Numbered from the stretch's first letter, positions 32,704 to 44,962 are shown. The stretch: 64,000 nucleotides of DNA from Petunia secreta (GCA_029990175.1 JARKIP010000022.1:20000001-20064000), one strand, 5' to 3'. The notes: generated by a model from the letters alone, not told the origin. Numbers and translations: made by a program.

Positions 32704-34418
32704 ATGGCTAACGAAAGTGAAGATTTTGTGAAGAATGCTTTGGCTAGTATCCTTGCTAAAATGGATATCATGGGCCAAAAGAATGAAACTCTTGAAAAGG
32801 TGACTTCAAGTCTCCAAGTTGGGCAAGGGACCTCAAGTGTCCAAATTGAGAAAGAGACCCCGAGTGTCCATGTTGAAGATGGGACCCCGAGTGTCCAAAT
32901 TAAAGTCGGTGAAGGCTCAAGTAGTCCTACCTTTACCCCGGAACAAGTTGTTGAATTGCTTAATCAACAACGGGTAAAGGAAGATCATGAGAGAAATGAT
33001 CAAGTGTTGGGAAATATCCAACGAACGGGCATTCCCCAAATTTTGGACAACCCCCAAAGAAACATTCCACTTCCAAGACCCATTCGAAACGTTCAACCTC
33101 TTGAGCAAGCTAATGAAGCTCAAGAAGGGGAGGAAGCCGAGTATGGTGATGAGGCCTATGGGTATGATGATCACTATCAACCGAGGCGAGGTATGAATTG
33201 GGGTCGTAATGTGGATAGGGGTACAGGCCGAGGTCGAGGGCTACCCATGGGGTATGTTGGAGGGAATGCTAGGAAGGATTATTGTGGGTATGAAGATCAC
33301 TATGGAGGCCAATTGGAGCCTTACCGTGGAGGTCATGACAACACCAACCTCAATAGTGTGAAGCTCAATCTTCTAATTTTTAAGGGAAATTATGATCCGG
33401 AGGCCTACATTGAATGGGTACTACTCATGGAAAGCATGTTTGACACAAATGAGATGACCGATGAGAAGAAAGGTACTTATGCTATTTCATCCTTTGAGTC
33501 TTATGCATCTACTTGGTGGGAGTCCGTCAAGAGATCAAGAAGGAGAGTTGGAATCCCCGTGAATGTGACTTGGAATGAATTGAAAGGTCTCATGAATATC
33601 AAGTACATGACTCCTAGGTATCGTCAAAAGCAACTCAAGAAGCTTTATGATTTAAAGCAAGGTGTCAAGACGGTTCATGAGTATTATGATAAATTTGAAA
33701 AGACTCGGATGGCTTTGGATATGGACACCAAAGATGAAGAACAAGCAGTGATCCGCTTCAAGAATGGCTTGAGCTATGGTATAGCTTCCTAATTGAGATT
33801 GCATGCTTATCTTTCATTTCAATAAATCCTTGAAGCCGCAATTGATGCCGAGCAATGGCTTAAAAATGAAAGGTCCAACCGCTACAAGAGCAACACTTCT
33901 ACTTCCATGAGCAAACCAAAGGAGTGGAAAACTCCTACTCCTAATGCAAGATTCCCAAATGCTAGTGTTACGAGTGCCAACCAAGAAGTGAAGAAGCTGA
34001 ATGAGAAGTACACATCAAATGTGGGAGGTAACTCTAAAATTCAATTAAATACTCCTACTTCTTCTTCAATTCAATGCCACAAATGCAAAGGGTATGGTCA
34101 CTTTGCTAAGAAGTTTCCTACAAAAAGGACCATGATTGTGGTTGGTGATGGTGCTTATGAACAAGAGAGTGAACCGGAGGATGAGGGAATAGAGGGAGAT
34201 GAATTGGAAGATGTGAAGGATGATACGGTGGAGGATGATGATCCTCATGCTTTCCTAGTTGTGATGAGGAGTTTAGGTGCTATGCTTGTGGAGGATAGTG
34301 AGACCTTGCAAAGGGAAAACCTGTTCCATGCTAGATGCCGAGTCATGGGTGTTTTTTGTTCTATGATCATTGACTCGGGAAGTTGTGCTAATGTTGTTAA
34401 TCACTTGTTTCCCAATTG
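32704..34418 (+). pseudogene. Element 3 gag and start of protease
   Basis: Start ATG at 32704 (MANESEDFVKNAL) is preferred because elements 4 and 5 start alike. Capsid region: FKGNYDPEAYIEWV, STWWESVK and KQLKKLYDLKQGVKTVHEYY. TAA at 33790 replaces the CAA of SQLRL. The zinc knuckle CHKCKGYGHFAKKF (near 34076) has Phe for the last Cys. The retropepsin active site IDSGSCANVV is present near 34369, then a frameshift at about 34400 ends the frame. Confidence 0.8.
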
Positions 34419-36395
34419 AAATTGCCCACTTTGAACCACCCCAAACCTTATCATTTGCAATGGCTTAGTGAGTGTGGGAAGCTAAAGGTGGTGAAGCAAG
34501 TAATGATTAAGTTCAAAATGAGGAACTATGTGGATGAACACATGTTTGATGTGGTGCCCATGCAAGCATGCCACCTTCTATTCGGAAGGCCATGGCAATT
34601 TGATAGACATGTGGTTCATGATGGCCGAGTCAACACTTACATGGCCAAACATGAGGGAAAAAGGTTTGTGCTTAAGGCCTTGACTCCCAAGTAAGTAAGT
34701 GAAGATTACAAGCGAATGAGGGAATTAAGAGAGGCGACAAAGGCTAAGTCGGTTGTTGAGATTAGTCCTTTGGCCGAGAGCTTGGTTGTGACTCCACCAT
34801 CTTCTACCGGTAGCATATGCGCCATGATGCAACCGGGTGAACTTTTGAAAGGAAATGATGGCAACAAACTACTCATTTTCCTAGTGCACAAAGGTATGAT
34901 TCTTACATCCGATATTGATTATTCTACTAACCCTTTGCCTAGTGCTTTTGAAAATGTTTTGAAGGATTTTGAAGACATGTTCCCGGATGAAATTCCAATT
35001 GGTCTAACTCCCTTGAGGGGTATTGAGCACCAAATTGACTTTGTCCCAGGATCTCAAATTCCAAACAAAACGGCTTATAGGAGCAATCCCGAAGACACCA
35101 AGGAGCTCCAAAGGCAAGTGGATGAATTGCTCAACAAATTTGTGGTCATTTACTTTGATGATATTTTGATTTATAGCAAGTCATTAAAAGACTATATTGA
35201 TCATTTAAGGCAAATGCTTGAAGTGTTGAGAGCCGAAAAGCTCTATGCTAATTTTAAGAAATGTTCCTTTGGTGTTGAAAAGGTAGTCTTTCTTGGGTTT
35301 GTTGTGAGTGCCCAAGGAATGGAAGTGGATGAGTCCAAGGTAGAGGCCATACGTGATTGGCCTACTCCTACTACCGTGACTCAAGTGAGGAGCTTTCATG
35401 GTCTTATTAGTTTCTATAGATGATTTGTGAAAGACTTTAGCTCCATTGCCGCTCCACTCACCGAATTGGTGAAGAAGGACAAACCTTTTGTGTGGGGAGA
35501 GCCTCAAGAGAAGGCCTTCCAAGAATTGAAAAGTAGGTTGAGTACCGCCCCTTTATTGCAATTGCCCGACTTCGGAAAGGAATTTGAGGTTGAATGTGAT
35601 GCCTCGGGGGTGGGAATTGGTGGTGTTTTAATGCAAGATGGCAAACCCATAGCCTACTTTAGTGAAATATTGAAGGGTGCCTCCTTGAATTACTCTACGT
35701 ATGACAAGGAGTTGTATGCTTTAGTGAGAGCTCTTGCTCATTGGCAACATTACCTTTGGCTAAGAGAATTTGTGATCAAGAGTGATAATGAGTCCCTCAA
35801 ACACCTTAGGGGCCAAGAGAAGTTGAACAAGAGGCATGCCAAGTGGGTAGAGTTCATTGAGTCTTTTCCTTATGTTATTCAATACAAGAAGGGAAAGGAC
35901 AATGTTGTGGCGGATGCGCTTTCTAGGAAGTTTGCTCTTGCTACTACTCTTGCCACCAAGCTCATGGGTTTTTAGAGTATAAAGTTGATGTATGTTCATG
36001 ACCCTAAACTAAAGAGCATTCATGAAGCTCTTGAGAAAGGAGAAAGAGTTGAGAAATACCAATGGGTTAATGGCTATATCTTTAAAAATAGTAAAGTTTG
36101 CATACCCGAGTCCTCATGGAGAGAATTGCTTGTGCAAGAAGCACATTGTGGAGGACTCATGGGTCACTTTGGCAGGGATAAAACCTTGGCCATATTCATG
36201 GAGCAATTCCATTGGCCTAAAATGGGGACACAAGTTGAGAGACTTTGCAATTCTTGTCTTGAGTGCAAGTATGCTAAGTCCAAGTCGAACCCCCATGGTT
36301 TGTATACCCCTCCCCCCGTACCTACTAGCCTGTGGATGGATATATCTATGGATTTTATCATGGGATTACCACGGACTAGGGGGGACATGATAGCA
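34416..36395 (+). pseudogene. Element 3 pol: protease end, RT with internal deletion, RNase H, integrase start
   Basis: One frame with stops at 34692, 35421 and 35973. After RQVDELLNK (about 35135) the sequence jumps to FVVIYFDDILIYSK, so about 118 RT residues present in elements 4 and 5 are missing. The short repeat AACAA sits at the join. RNase H (ECDASGVGIGGVLMQ...STYDKELYA) and the integrase zinc motif (HCGGLMGHFGRDKT...CNSCLECK) follow. A small deletion in a G run at about 36385 shifts the frame. Confidence 0.8.
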
Positions 36396-37351
36396 TTTAT
36401 GTTGTCGTGGATAGGTTCTCCAAGATGGCTCACTTCATTCCATGTGAAAATTGTGATGATGCACAACATGTTGCTTCTTTGTTCATTGATAATGTGTTAA
36501 AGTTGCATGGTTTGCCTCAAACCATTGTAAGCGATAGGGACACTAAGTTCCTTAGCCATTTTCGGAGGAGTTTATGGGATGCCCTTGGCACCAAGCTTTT
36601 GTTTTCTACGTCCCACCACCCTCAAACCGATAGGCAAACCGAGGTGGTGAACCGAACTTTGGGTGCTCTTCTTAGAGCCATGACCCGAGGTAAGGGTGGG
36701 ACTTGGATTGACAAGTTACCTATTATGGAGTTTGCCTACAATCACACCTTGCATAGAATGATTGGCATGACTCCATTGGAGTGTGTTTATGGTTTTAACC
36801 CCTTGATTCCCCTTGATCTAACCCCTTTGCCAAGGGAAATAGTTGTTAATTTTGAAAGTAAAACTAGAGCCAAGGCTTTTGTGGAGCTACATGCTAAGGC
36901 GAAGAAGAACTTGGAGGAAGCTTATGAGAAGATTGCCGCCAAGAAAAACAAGGGACGCAAGAAAGTGGAACTCAAGAAGGGTGACTATGTGTGGGTGCAC
37001 TTCCGAAAAGAAAGGTTTTCGAACCTTAGGAAAGGGAAGTTGGCACCCCGTGGAGATGGACCTTTCCAAGTGCTTTCAAAGATCAACAACAATGCATATG
37101 TGGTCGACTTGCCAAGTGAGTATAATGTATCTAATACTTTTAATGTGGCTGACTTGACTCCTCTTGTTCTAGGAGATGATGGACCAAAGGGTGATGATGC
37201 TTGGATTTCGAGAACGAAATCTTCCCAAGAAGGGGAAGATGATGCCGTGCAATCCGTCACTACACCCTTTACTTGGAGTCAAGCCAAGAAGGTTCAAGAT
37301 GTGTATTTGTACTTAGAGAGGAGAGGCCTAGAAGATGGAAGCGAAGGGTAG
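36396..37351 (+). pseudogene. Element 3 integrase core and C-terminus, running into the 3' LTR
   Basis: Contains the second catalytic block IVSDRDTKFLSHF, the Glu block QTEVVNRTLGALLRAM (preceded by TDR, where elements 4 and 5 have TDG), and a GPY/F-like GDGPFQVLSKINNNAYVV. It continues through ISRTKSSQEGEDDA at the PPT into the LTR (PFTWSQAKK), ending at a TAG in the LTR at 37349. No chromodomain was recognised. Confidence 0.8.
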
Positions 37352-37934
37352 ACATTCCGGATGATCAAGGCACAAGTGGAGCAGCCAAGCGCCCTGGGCG
37401 CCCCGCCCAAGGGACAAAGGGGCCAGGCGCTCCGCCAACCCGGGGGCGCTCCGCCCAGCCCCCTTCGCTGCCCAAATTGGCGGGCGCTCCGCCCGGGAAG
37501 CTGAGATGCGGGATTTTAAGAGTGTTAAGACAATTTTGACCCTACGTGGTCTTTTTAACTTAAAGCGTAAGTATGGGCTATTTAGACCTTTTACTTAATG
37601 CCTAGAAACCTCTATAAATAGCTAGATAGCTTATTTCATTCCCTAGCTAATTTTGAATATTGAAGAACCTTGTTAAGAGTTGAACTCTTTGTTGAATGAA
37701 ACAACCTTGTTTGGGACTTGTTTTTCTTCTAGCGGATCTAGATCAATTCCATTCCCTCCTTGATCATTCTACTTGCGGGTTCTAGTTAGCTCGAGGGTAG
37801 TTGCCTAGTGTAGGTGTTCCTTGACAATCTCCCGGGGTGTATTGAAACAAGTTCTTCGGTGCTACTTGAGTTACTCGTTCGAGCCACGTCTCGCTCTTTA
37901 TCTTGTTTTTACTTTCCGCGTTTTCCCTACATCA

Positions 37935-38648
37935 GATTGTGACCTTGAGGAGTCTCTAGTGTATGAGATGGATCGAATTGTGTTCGATGACTCATCAAGT
38001 GTGGATGTTGTCTCAAGTTTGAGAGCTTCACCTTTGCTTGCCATTGAGCTTGAGAAGTGTGCCTACACTAAACCTTTGTATGAGGGTAACTTCAATGAAG
38101 GCGGTGAATTGTATCAAACTAAAGTAGAGTGTGAGTTTGAACCTCCATGGATTGGAATGCTTAACTCTATAGATTATCCATTGGTTGAGACCTCCCTTAG
38201 GAGTTTGTCTAGCGAGGAGGATTGTCTTGGGGGTAAATTTGGAGGTGAGGAGGTACCTCTCGGTGTATGTAAGAGTGCTTCTAAGAAGGGGAGTGGAGTA
38301 TTTGATGTTAGTTGTACATTGAACTATTTTTCTTACTCCAACCCATGTGTTGATCGCACCTTGAGTGTTGGGCATGCCAAAGCCATTGTGTCACCTTGTG
38401 ATAAAAATGCATTGGAGGCTTGGTATGTTGGTCATGAGCCTAGGGGTCATAGAGAGTTTGATTGCTATATCTTGCATATTCCATGTCCTATTGATCTCTT
38501 TGCTTGTCTATGTGTTGGATGCACTTTCTTGTCGAGTCAAGTACTTGTTGTCTCCTTAGGAGGCAAGAGCTTTTTAATTGTTATTGACGATTCGCTCTAT
38601 CATAAGAGTGTGTTTTCCACACTTTTGAGCACTAACCTACTCTTGTAG
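37935..38648 (+). pseudogene. Element 2 novel ORF, 3' part
   Basis: Continues the ORF cut by element 3 at Cys-Asp: LEESLVYEMDRIVFDDSSS matches LEESLECEMDRFIFDDSSG of element 1. It runs through SASKKGSGVFDV and past the place where element 1 has TGA (here TGG), ending LLSTNLLL at 38646. After that, LISRTKSFQEGEDDA lies in a frame shifted by -1 before the PPT, as in element 1. Confidence 0.7.
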
Positions 38649-38733
38649 TAGGAAGTTTTTGTTTGTGTTTGTCTTTGGACGTAGGCTTTGATGGTTTGAT
38701 TTCGAGGACGAAATCCTTTCAAGAAGGGGAGGA

Positions 38734-39331
38734 TGATGCAATACAAATTGGGATGAGGACCCAAACATCAAGAGTCAAGCTAGGAGAATGCTAGGATACA
38801 AGCGCAAGAGCTTCGGAGATGAGTCGAAGGCCACAAGAAGCAAGGAGGAGCGCCCAGGCAAGCAGGAGGAGCGCCCAAAGCAGAGGTGGACCGCTCAGAC
38901 AACACTAGGTCAAGGTGGAGCGCCCAAAATTCTAGGTGGAGCACCTAGCTGCTACACTACTTGGTCAGTAGACGAAGTGGGCGGAGCGCCCCAAACGTTG
39001 AAGACCTCTACTTTTGGCTTGAACTTTCTATTTTGCCCCTAAGTGTTGTGTATTACCTAGAGAGAAGAGAGAACATAGAAGAGGCCGAGCCTTTCTAGTT
39101 CGAAGCTTGAAGCTTCGTGTATGTCTTGACTTGGAACCATTGTAAGGTTCGAGTTTCAATTCTCCCTTTGGATAATAACTTCATGTTGTGAATTTGTTTA
39201 TCTGTTCATTCTTCTATTTCTTGCCTTCCTAGTCTCGAATTTCTCGATATCTTTGATATCACGTTATCTTGTTTTCATCGCTTCTGTATTATTGTATCAT
39301 TTTTCGCTTCCGCTAGTTTTGCATTGCATCA
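38734..39331 (+). repeat. 3' LTR of element 2, with internal deletion
   Basis: 598 bp. About 110 bp present in the 5' LTR (27265-27365), including the TATA box, is missing after GTGTTGTGTATTACCTA. Two duplicated GGAGCGCCCA motifs occur near 38845-38880. Confidence 0.85.
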
Positions 39332-39363
39332 TACTTGAAAATCAAATTTTAGGATATACCATT

Positions 39364-39382
39364 TGGCGCCCACCATGGGGCC
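39364..39382 (+). promoter_or_regulatory. Primer-binding site of element 6
   Basis: TGGCGCCCACCATGGGGCC follows the LTR end and resembles the 3' end of plant tRNA-Lys (TGGCGCCCAACGTGGGG). Confidence 0.7.
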
Positions 39383-39445
39383 TAGGCAATCGATTTGTTC
39401 CAAAATTTGTCGTTAATTCTACTTACGTTATTATTTTTGTGCGCA

Positions 39446-41270
39446 ATGGAAGACGAACAGAGCAACAACGCTCACAACGCCAACGCCACTGTTAGGGATG
39501 GCGCTCTTCAGCCCAACCTTGTAGATGGGGCTCAGCTTTCAGGCGTCGAAGGGGTCGATGAATCATCCCACCAAGAACGAGATCCACCCTTGAATGCACC
39601 TACGAATAGTTCTCAGTCGAATGTCAATCGAGCTCAGGAACCCGCGGTCGAAGTAACATCGATCGACACAAATACTTTGCTGCGAGAATTTTTGGTTAAG
39701 CAGAGTGAACAGATGGAGAGAGACTGGATTTTTGCACCTCTTGACTGGCTCTGCAAGTCATAGAGCACCTGCCTCCCTAGTGACACCCCCCGCCGGCACT
39801 TCGATCAATGTTCCTCTGGGCGCAGTAATAGGGGGACCTGAAGCGGCGGCAGAGCTTGGAGAATTGGGTTCGGCCGCCGTGGCTAAGGGAGATGTGGCCT
39901 CCATTATGACAGAAGCAAGGATGTTGGCTACGATGCAAACGTTGTTGAATGACACAATGGAGAAAAAATTCAATGAGATGAAGTCATTTGTAGAAAAATT
40001 ACCAAGAGTTCCAAAATTGACGGAGGACGTTGTTAAGAAGTCGATCTCAAAGCGGCTGTTCCCTCCAAGTGCATCCCCATTACCAATTCCCAAGACTTTC
40101 AAGCTACCGGAGAGCTTGCGGTATGATGGAACTACGGATCCAAGGGATTACATTGATATATTTTCAATTGCAATGTAATCAAACGATTTGACGTTGGATG
40201 AAATCAATTCAGTAAGTTTGAAGAAATTTTGTGAAACGCTGAGGGGGAGGAGCGTTGAAATGGTATATGCAATTACCAGAGAACGGGATATCAGATTTCA
40301 ATGACATATCAGCCAAATTCATTCAGGAGCATACTGGGCTAAAAAGATAGAACGGAGAGTGGAGGATATTTTGAACTTTAAGCAGCGGCCCAATTAAACT
40401 ATCAAACAGTTCTTGGAGCGGTTTAATGATGAAAAGATAAACATCCCAAACATCAAGGAGAGATGGGCTTGTTTGTCCTTCGTAAATAATCTGAGTAACG
40501 ATTCTACGGAGGCATGTAAGAAATTAAAAGATCGGTTGAGGGAAGTCACTCAGTGGACCTTCGATGATCTGCATTGAGATTGTGAACCAAAGATCAGGGC
40601 TGAGGAGGAGGAGTTGCAGTTAGCCCAGTATAACCGACGGTATGAGAGGCCGGCTCTATGAAGGGTCGAAAATGAAAGGCGAAACAACAGGGCTCAACAG
40701 CTATTCGAGCCCTACGTTTTCCGTCGTCAGAATGGGAATGAATACGAAGCTAGCATTTCAAAGAATTAGCTGAGGAAGGAGCAGTCGGGTCCATCTGCAA
40801 CTCCAAGGGTCCCACTGCCTCCAAAGAGTTCTGAATATAATTTTTGTGTTTCAACAGCAAGCTTGGTGAATGCATTAAGGGGAATGGGTGATAAAGTGGT
40901 AAAAGTCCCCAGTCGCATGAAAATGGATCCAAACAGTAAAGATGAAAACTTGTGGTGTGCTTTCCATCACGATCATGGACACACGATCGAAGAATATAAG
41001 GCTTTGCATTACGAGGTGGCGAAATTGCTTCAAGATGGGCACCTGGTAGAAGTATTGATAGGACGAGGAAAGCAGAATTTTAATAAGAAGAAGGACGATC
41101 AACCACCAAAACCCCCAGCTCCGAGGAAAACGGTTAATGTCTTCACCGGTGGAGCTGAAGTCCACGGGGTAACATATACAATGAAGAAGTATGCGAAAGT
41201 GTCATTCACTAGAGACAAGCGGACTCGAGAAGTCATGAGCGACGACCGTGTTCGGGGATTACGACTTTGA
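39446..41270 (+). pseudogene. Element 6 gag relic
   Basis: Start MEDEQSNNAHN at 39446. After a frameshift near 39740 it reads PIPKTFKLPESLRYDGTTDP, the usual Tat capsid start. At 40863-41270 a zinc motif CAFHHDHGHTIEEY has lost its last Cys. Several stops lie between (40179-40860). Confidence 0.75.
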
Positions 41271-41329
41271 TTAAAGGTAACATACCCATCACGATGCTCT
41301 GGTCGTAACGGTGAGGGTAGACGATGCCG

Positions 41330-41733
41330 ATGTGAGGTGAGCTTTGATCGATGCTGGAAGTTTGGTCAATATCATACAGCCGAGAGTAGTTGAGCAGTTG
41401 CAATTGACAGATAAAGTAATACCTAAATCTACAGTGTTATCAGGGTTTAACAATTCGAGTGAAACAACTTTAGGGGAAATTATGATCAAGACTTATGCCG
41501 AAGGCATTGAGAATGAAACCTTGTTTCAGGTAATGGGGGCGGAGATGGCTTACAACGTGATTTTGGGTCGACCGTGGAACCATGCTATGGGAGCGGTTCC
41601 ATCAACTCTGCATCAAGTTGTCAAGTTTCCAACCCCATGGGGAGTAAGAGAAATTAGAGGTGAACAACAGACTGCCCGAGAATGTTATCTAGTAGCCATG
41701 AAGAAGGGCGCTACTACGAACACCTCAAAATAG
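41330..41733 (+). pseudogene. Element 6 protease relic
   Basis: IDAGSLVNIIQPRVVEQL followed by ETLFQVMGAEMAYNVILGRP is the Tat retropepsin with the active site DAG in place of the DSG/DTG found in most members. Open for 129 codons from 41344. Confidence 0.75.
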
Positions 41734-41853
41734 CAATCACAGACACCTGAATCTTTGGCCGAAAATGATGAAATGGAACCAACTCCAATGGATCAGGACG
41801 TCGCCAAAATTCCGGCATGTGTTAGAGATCCGAACAAGTAAAAGGCTGAGGAC

Positions 41854-43382
41854 TTGACAATCGAAGATCTGGAAGAAGTAGACCTCTTTAAAGATAAACC
41901 TGAACAGAAAGTATATGTCGGAGCTCAATTAGATCGTGACATGAAGGAAAATATTATCGCTTTTCTCAAAGATAATGCTTATTGTTTCGCTTGGTCCCAT
42001 GTAGACATGAAGAGGATAGATTATAAAGTCGTTACTCACAAGCTGAACGTTGATCCTTCACATTGACCGATGAAGCAGAAGAAATGACCCAACGGAGGCT
42101 TTAGGAGGAAAATCATTGACGATGAAGTGAACAAGTTGTTAAAAAGTGGGTTCATAAGAGAAGTAAAGTATCTAGAATGGCTAGCAAATACGGTCGTATT
42201 CCTAAAGAAAAATGGAAAATGGAGAGTGTACATTGACTACACCGATCTAAACAAGGCATGCCCGAAAGATTCGTTCCCACTACCTCATATCGATCGGCTG
42301 ATTGATTCGACGGCAGGGCATGAAATGTTAAGCTTTCTGGATTCGTATTCAGATACAATCAAATATTGATGGAGCTAGGGGACCAAGAGAAAACATCATT
42401 CATAATGGATAACGGGACTTACTGTTATACGGTCATGCCTTTCAGTCTCAAAAAACATCGGGGTTACTATCAGCGGTTGGTTACAACTATGTTCAAAAAT
42501 TTAATTGGAAATACTATGGAGGTTTACATCGATGACATGCTGGTGAAGTCGTTGAAAGCAAAGAATCATTTGGAACATCTGAAGGAGACTTTCACAATTT
42601 TGAAGCAGTTTCACATGAAGTTGAACCTGGAGAACTGTGTGTTCGAGGTCGGATCCGGGAAGTTCTTGGGATTCATAATATCTCAAAGAGGGATCGAAGC
42701 CAATCCAGACAAGATCAAAGCAATCGAAGACATACCAGACGAACTCAGAAAGGTGAAGGACGTTCAACATTTGACCGGTCGAGTAGCCTATCTCAGTAGG
42801 TTCATCTCAAGATCATCCGAACGATGTCACAAGTTCTTTTCGGTCTTGAAGAAAATCACAAGCTTTGAATGGACGCCGGAATATAAACGAGCCCTCAAGG
42901 AGTTAAAGCAATACTTGTCAAACCCTCCGTTGCTTTCAAAACCGGTGGAGGGAGAAGTGTTGTTAGTCTACTTGGCCGTTGCAGAGGTTGCCGTAAGTGT
43001 TGTCCTTGTTCGTGAGGACGAAGGTAAACAATTTCCTGCCTATTACGTTAGTAAAACTTTGCTTGATGCAGAAACAAGGTACCCACACTTAGAAAACCTT
43101 GCATTTGCACTTGTTATAGCTGCACGGAAATTAAGACCATACTTCCAATATCATGCCATATCTGTTGTAACTATATTCCCTTTACGATATATCTTGCATC
43201 GACCGGATTTATCTGGCCGATTAATGAAGTGGGCGGTTAGGCTGAGTGAGTACGATATCACTTACCAGCCTCGCACCACCATCAAATCACAAGTTTTGGC
43301 TGACTTTGTAGCAGATTTTAGCGCTAGCATATTCCCGGAGGCGAAAATAGAGGAGCTCATGATGAGGAACCCAGATCCGTGA
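41854..43382 (+). pseudogene. Element 6 reverse transcriptase and degenerate native RNase H
   Basis: RT blocks: NGKWRVYIDYTDLNKACPKD, DSFPLPHIDRLID, SFIMDNGTYCYTVMPFSL and the catalytic VYIDDMLVKS. Stops and a frameshift occur at 42064 and about 42369. The native RNase H (LLVYLAVAEVAVSVVLVRE) lacks catalytic acids, as usual in Tat elements, where it acts as a connection domain. Confidence 0.8.
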
Positions 43383-43388
43383 GTTTGG

Positions 43389-43800
43389 ATGCTTTACACA
43401 GATGGAGCATCGAACATAAAAGGAACCGGTCTCGGAGTCCTATTAATAGCTCCAGCGAGCGAAAAACTAAGGTATGCAATCAAGCTACATGCTAAAACTA
43501 ACAATGAGGCCGAACATGAGGCCCTCGCTGCAGGTCTTAAAATTGCCAAAGATTTGATGATCGAACGAGTAGACATCAAAAGTGATTCTCAGCTGGTAGT
43601 GAACCAAGTCCAAGGCGATTTCAATGTCCGAGATACACAAATGCAACAACAGCTTGACAAAGTACGAAGCCTTTTAACTTCTTTTCAAGAATGGAAAATA
43701 ACACAAATCCCAAGGGAAGAAAATATTGAAGCATATGCTCTTGCAAACCTCAGCTCCGCAGCCATCATTGAAGGAGAGCCCGATGAAACAATCGTACATC
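43389..43800 (+). CDS. Element 6 second (archaeal-type) RNase H
   Basis: LYTDGASNIKGTGLGVLLIA, NNEAEHEALAAGLKIAKDL and IKSDSQLVVNQVQGDF carry the D-E-D residues of the aRNH domain that marks the Tat lineage. This stretch remains open, joined in frame to the integrase start. Confidence 0.8.
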
Positions 43801-44962
43801 TGTTCAAATCTCCACTCAATCGAAGTATTAAGGAGGTAAACAATGTCAATCATACTTGGGATTGGAAAAACAAATATTTGTCTTATTTGCAGGCAGGAAT
43901 TCTCCTCGAGAATAAAAAGGCTGCCAGATCGCTTAAAGCTAAAGCGGCTCGATACTGCCTCATGGACGATCAACTCTATAGGCACATGTATAGTGGCCCT
44001 TTAGCAAAGTGCATCGGCCCTAGAGAAAAAAGTTATGTGATGAAAGAAGTTCACGAAGGCGAGTGTGACAACCACTCCGGCAGCAAATCTTTGGTTAGAA
44101 AGCTTATCAGAGCTGGATATTATTGGCCGACAATGGGAGAGGACGCCAAATTCCTCGTTCAAAAATGCGACAAATGTCAGCGGCATGACAACCTTTTTCA
44201 TCAACAAGCGGAGCCCCTTCATTCGGTCACTTCGCCGTGGCCATTCATGAAGCGGGGAATGGATTTAGTCGGACTGCTTCCAACAACGCCTGGTGGGGTA
44301 AAGTTTATTTTGATTTTAACTTATTATTTTTCTAAATGGGTAGAAGCGGTTGTTTTGGTTAAGATCCGTGAACAGGAAGTCATCAAATTCATCCATCAGA
44401 ATATCATATGTCGTTTTGGGATCCCGAAGGAGATCACATACGGCAATGGCAAACAGTTCTTGCGAAGTTGAATCACAGCTTTTTTCAATAAGTGGGGGAT
44501 CAAGCGGATTGCATCAACACCTTATCACCCCAGCGCAAACGGACATGCTGAGTCTTCCAACAAGACAATAATCGAATACTTGAAAAAGAGGATGGATGAA
44601 TCAAAAGGCAACTGGCCGGACGAACTTCCAGGTGCGCTGTGGGCTCATTGGACAATGGTGAAAAACAGCACCAAAGAGACTCCATTTTCGCTTGTCTATG
44701 GAGCAGAAGCACTAATTTCAGTGGAAGTCGGTGAACCAAGCCTTAGGTTCGCTCATTCCATTGACGAATCAAACAAAGAAGCCATGCGGATAGATTTTGA
44801 TTTGATCGAAGCAAAAAGGAATATGGCACTAGTGCGGATACAGGCGCAGAAACAAAGGGCAGAGAATTACCTCCACAAAAAAACAGACATCAAGCTTTCA
44901 ATGCAGGTGATTATGTGCTGAAAATCAGGCGACCAAAGAAGGATGAACCCAACAAAGGCAAG
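43801..44962 (+). pseudogene. Element 6 integrase relic, truncated
   Basis: Zinc motif HEGECDNHSGSKSLVRKL...CDKCQRHD, then MDLVGLLPTTPGG and FGIPKEITYGNGKQFL. The second catalytic Asp (normally DNGxQF) is Gly. A stop at 44469 is followed by AESSNKTIIEYLKKRM with the Glu. It ends at DYVLKIRRPKKDEPNKGK, where another repeat starts. Confidence 0.75.

Larger units (their letters stand above)
30834..37934 (+). mobile_element. Element 3: autonomous-type Ty3/gypsy element, inactive, nested in element 2
   Basis: LTRs 30834-31529 and 37240-37934; PBS 31532-31543; PPT about 37225-37239. Duplication GGTTG/GATTG (30829-30833, 37935-37939) with one mismatch. Coding order is gag, PR, RT, RNase H, IN (Ty3/gypsy). 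Inactivated by nonsense changes, two frameshifts and an RT deletion. LTR divergence is high (about 20 differences in the first 230 bases by eye). The pol frame runs into the 3' LTR. Confidence 0.88.
26961..39331 (+). mobile_element. Element 2: second non-autonomous element with the novel ORF
   Basis: LTRs 26961-27668 and 38734-39331. Flanking duplication TACCT/TACTT (26956-26960, 39332-39336; one transition). PBS TGGTATCAGAGC at 27671-27682; PPT AAGAAGGGGAGGA before the 3' LTR. The interior carries the same long ORF as element 1, colinear over its whole length, but is split by element 3 (30834-37934). Without the insert it is about 5.3 kb. The LTRs differ much more than those of element 1, so it is older. 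It sits in the LTR of element 6. Confidence 0.88.
25828..44962 (+). mobile_element. Element 6: Tat-lineage Ty3/gypsy retrotransposon, interrupted and truncated
   Basis: The 5' LTR (about 25828-26960 plus 39332-39361) is split by element 2. Internal sequence 39362-44962 holds a tRNA-Lys-type PBS, gag, protease, RT, a degenerate native RNase H, a second (archaeal-type) RNase H, and integrase. The dual RNase H is diagnostic of the Tat group. Many stops and frameshifts occur. Sequence stops within the integrase C-terminus at 44962, where another repeat begins, so the 3' LTR is missing and the exact 5' LTR start is a guess. Confidence 0.82.

Noticed and set aside
36396..37351. Chromodomain at the integrase C-terminus of elements 3-5
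   Set aside because: After the GPY/F-like module no aromatic-cage pattern of a chromodomain is visible; the tail is acidic and then TRSQAK-rich.
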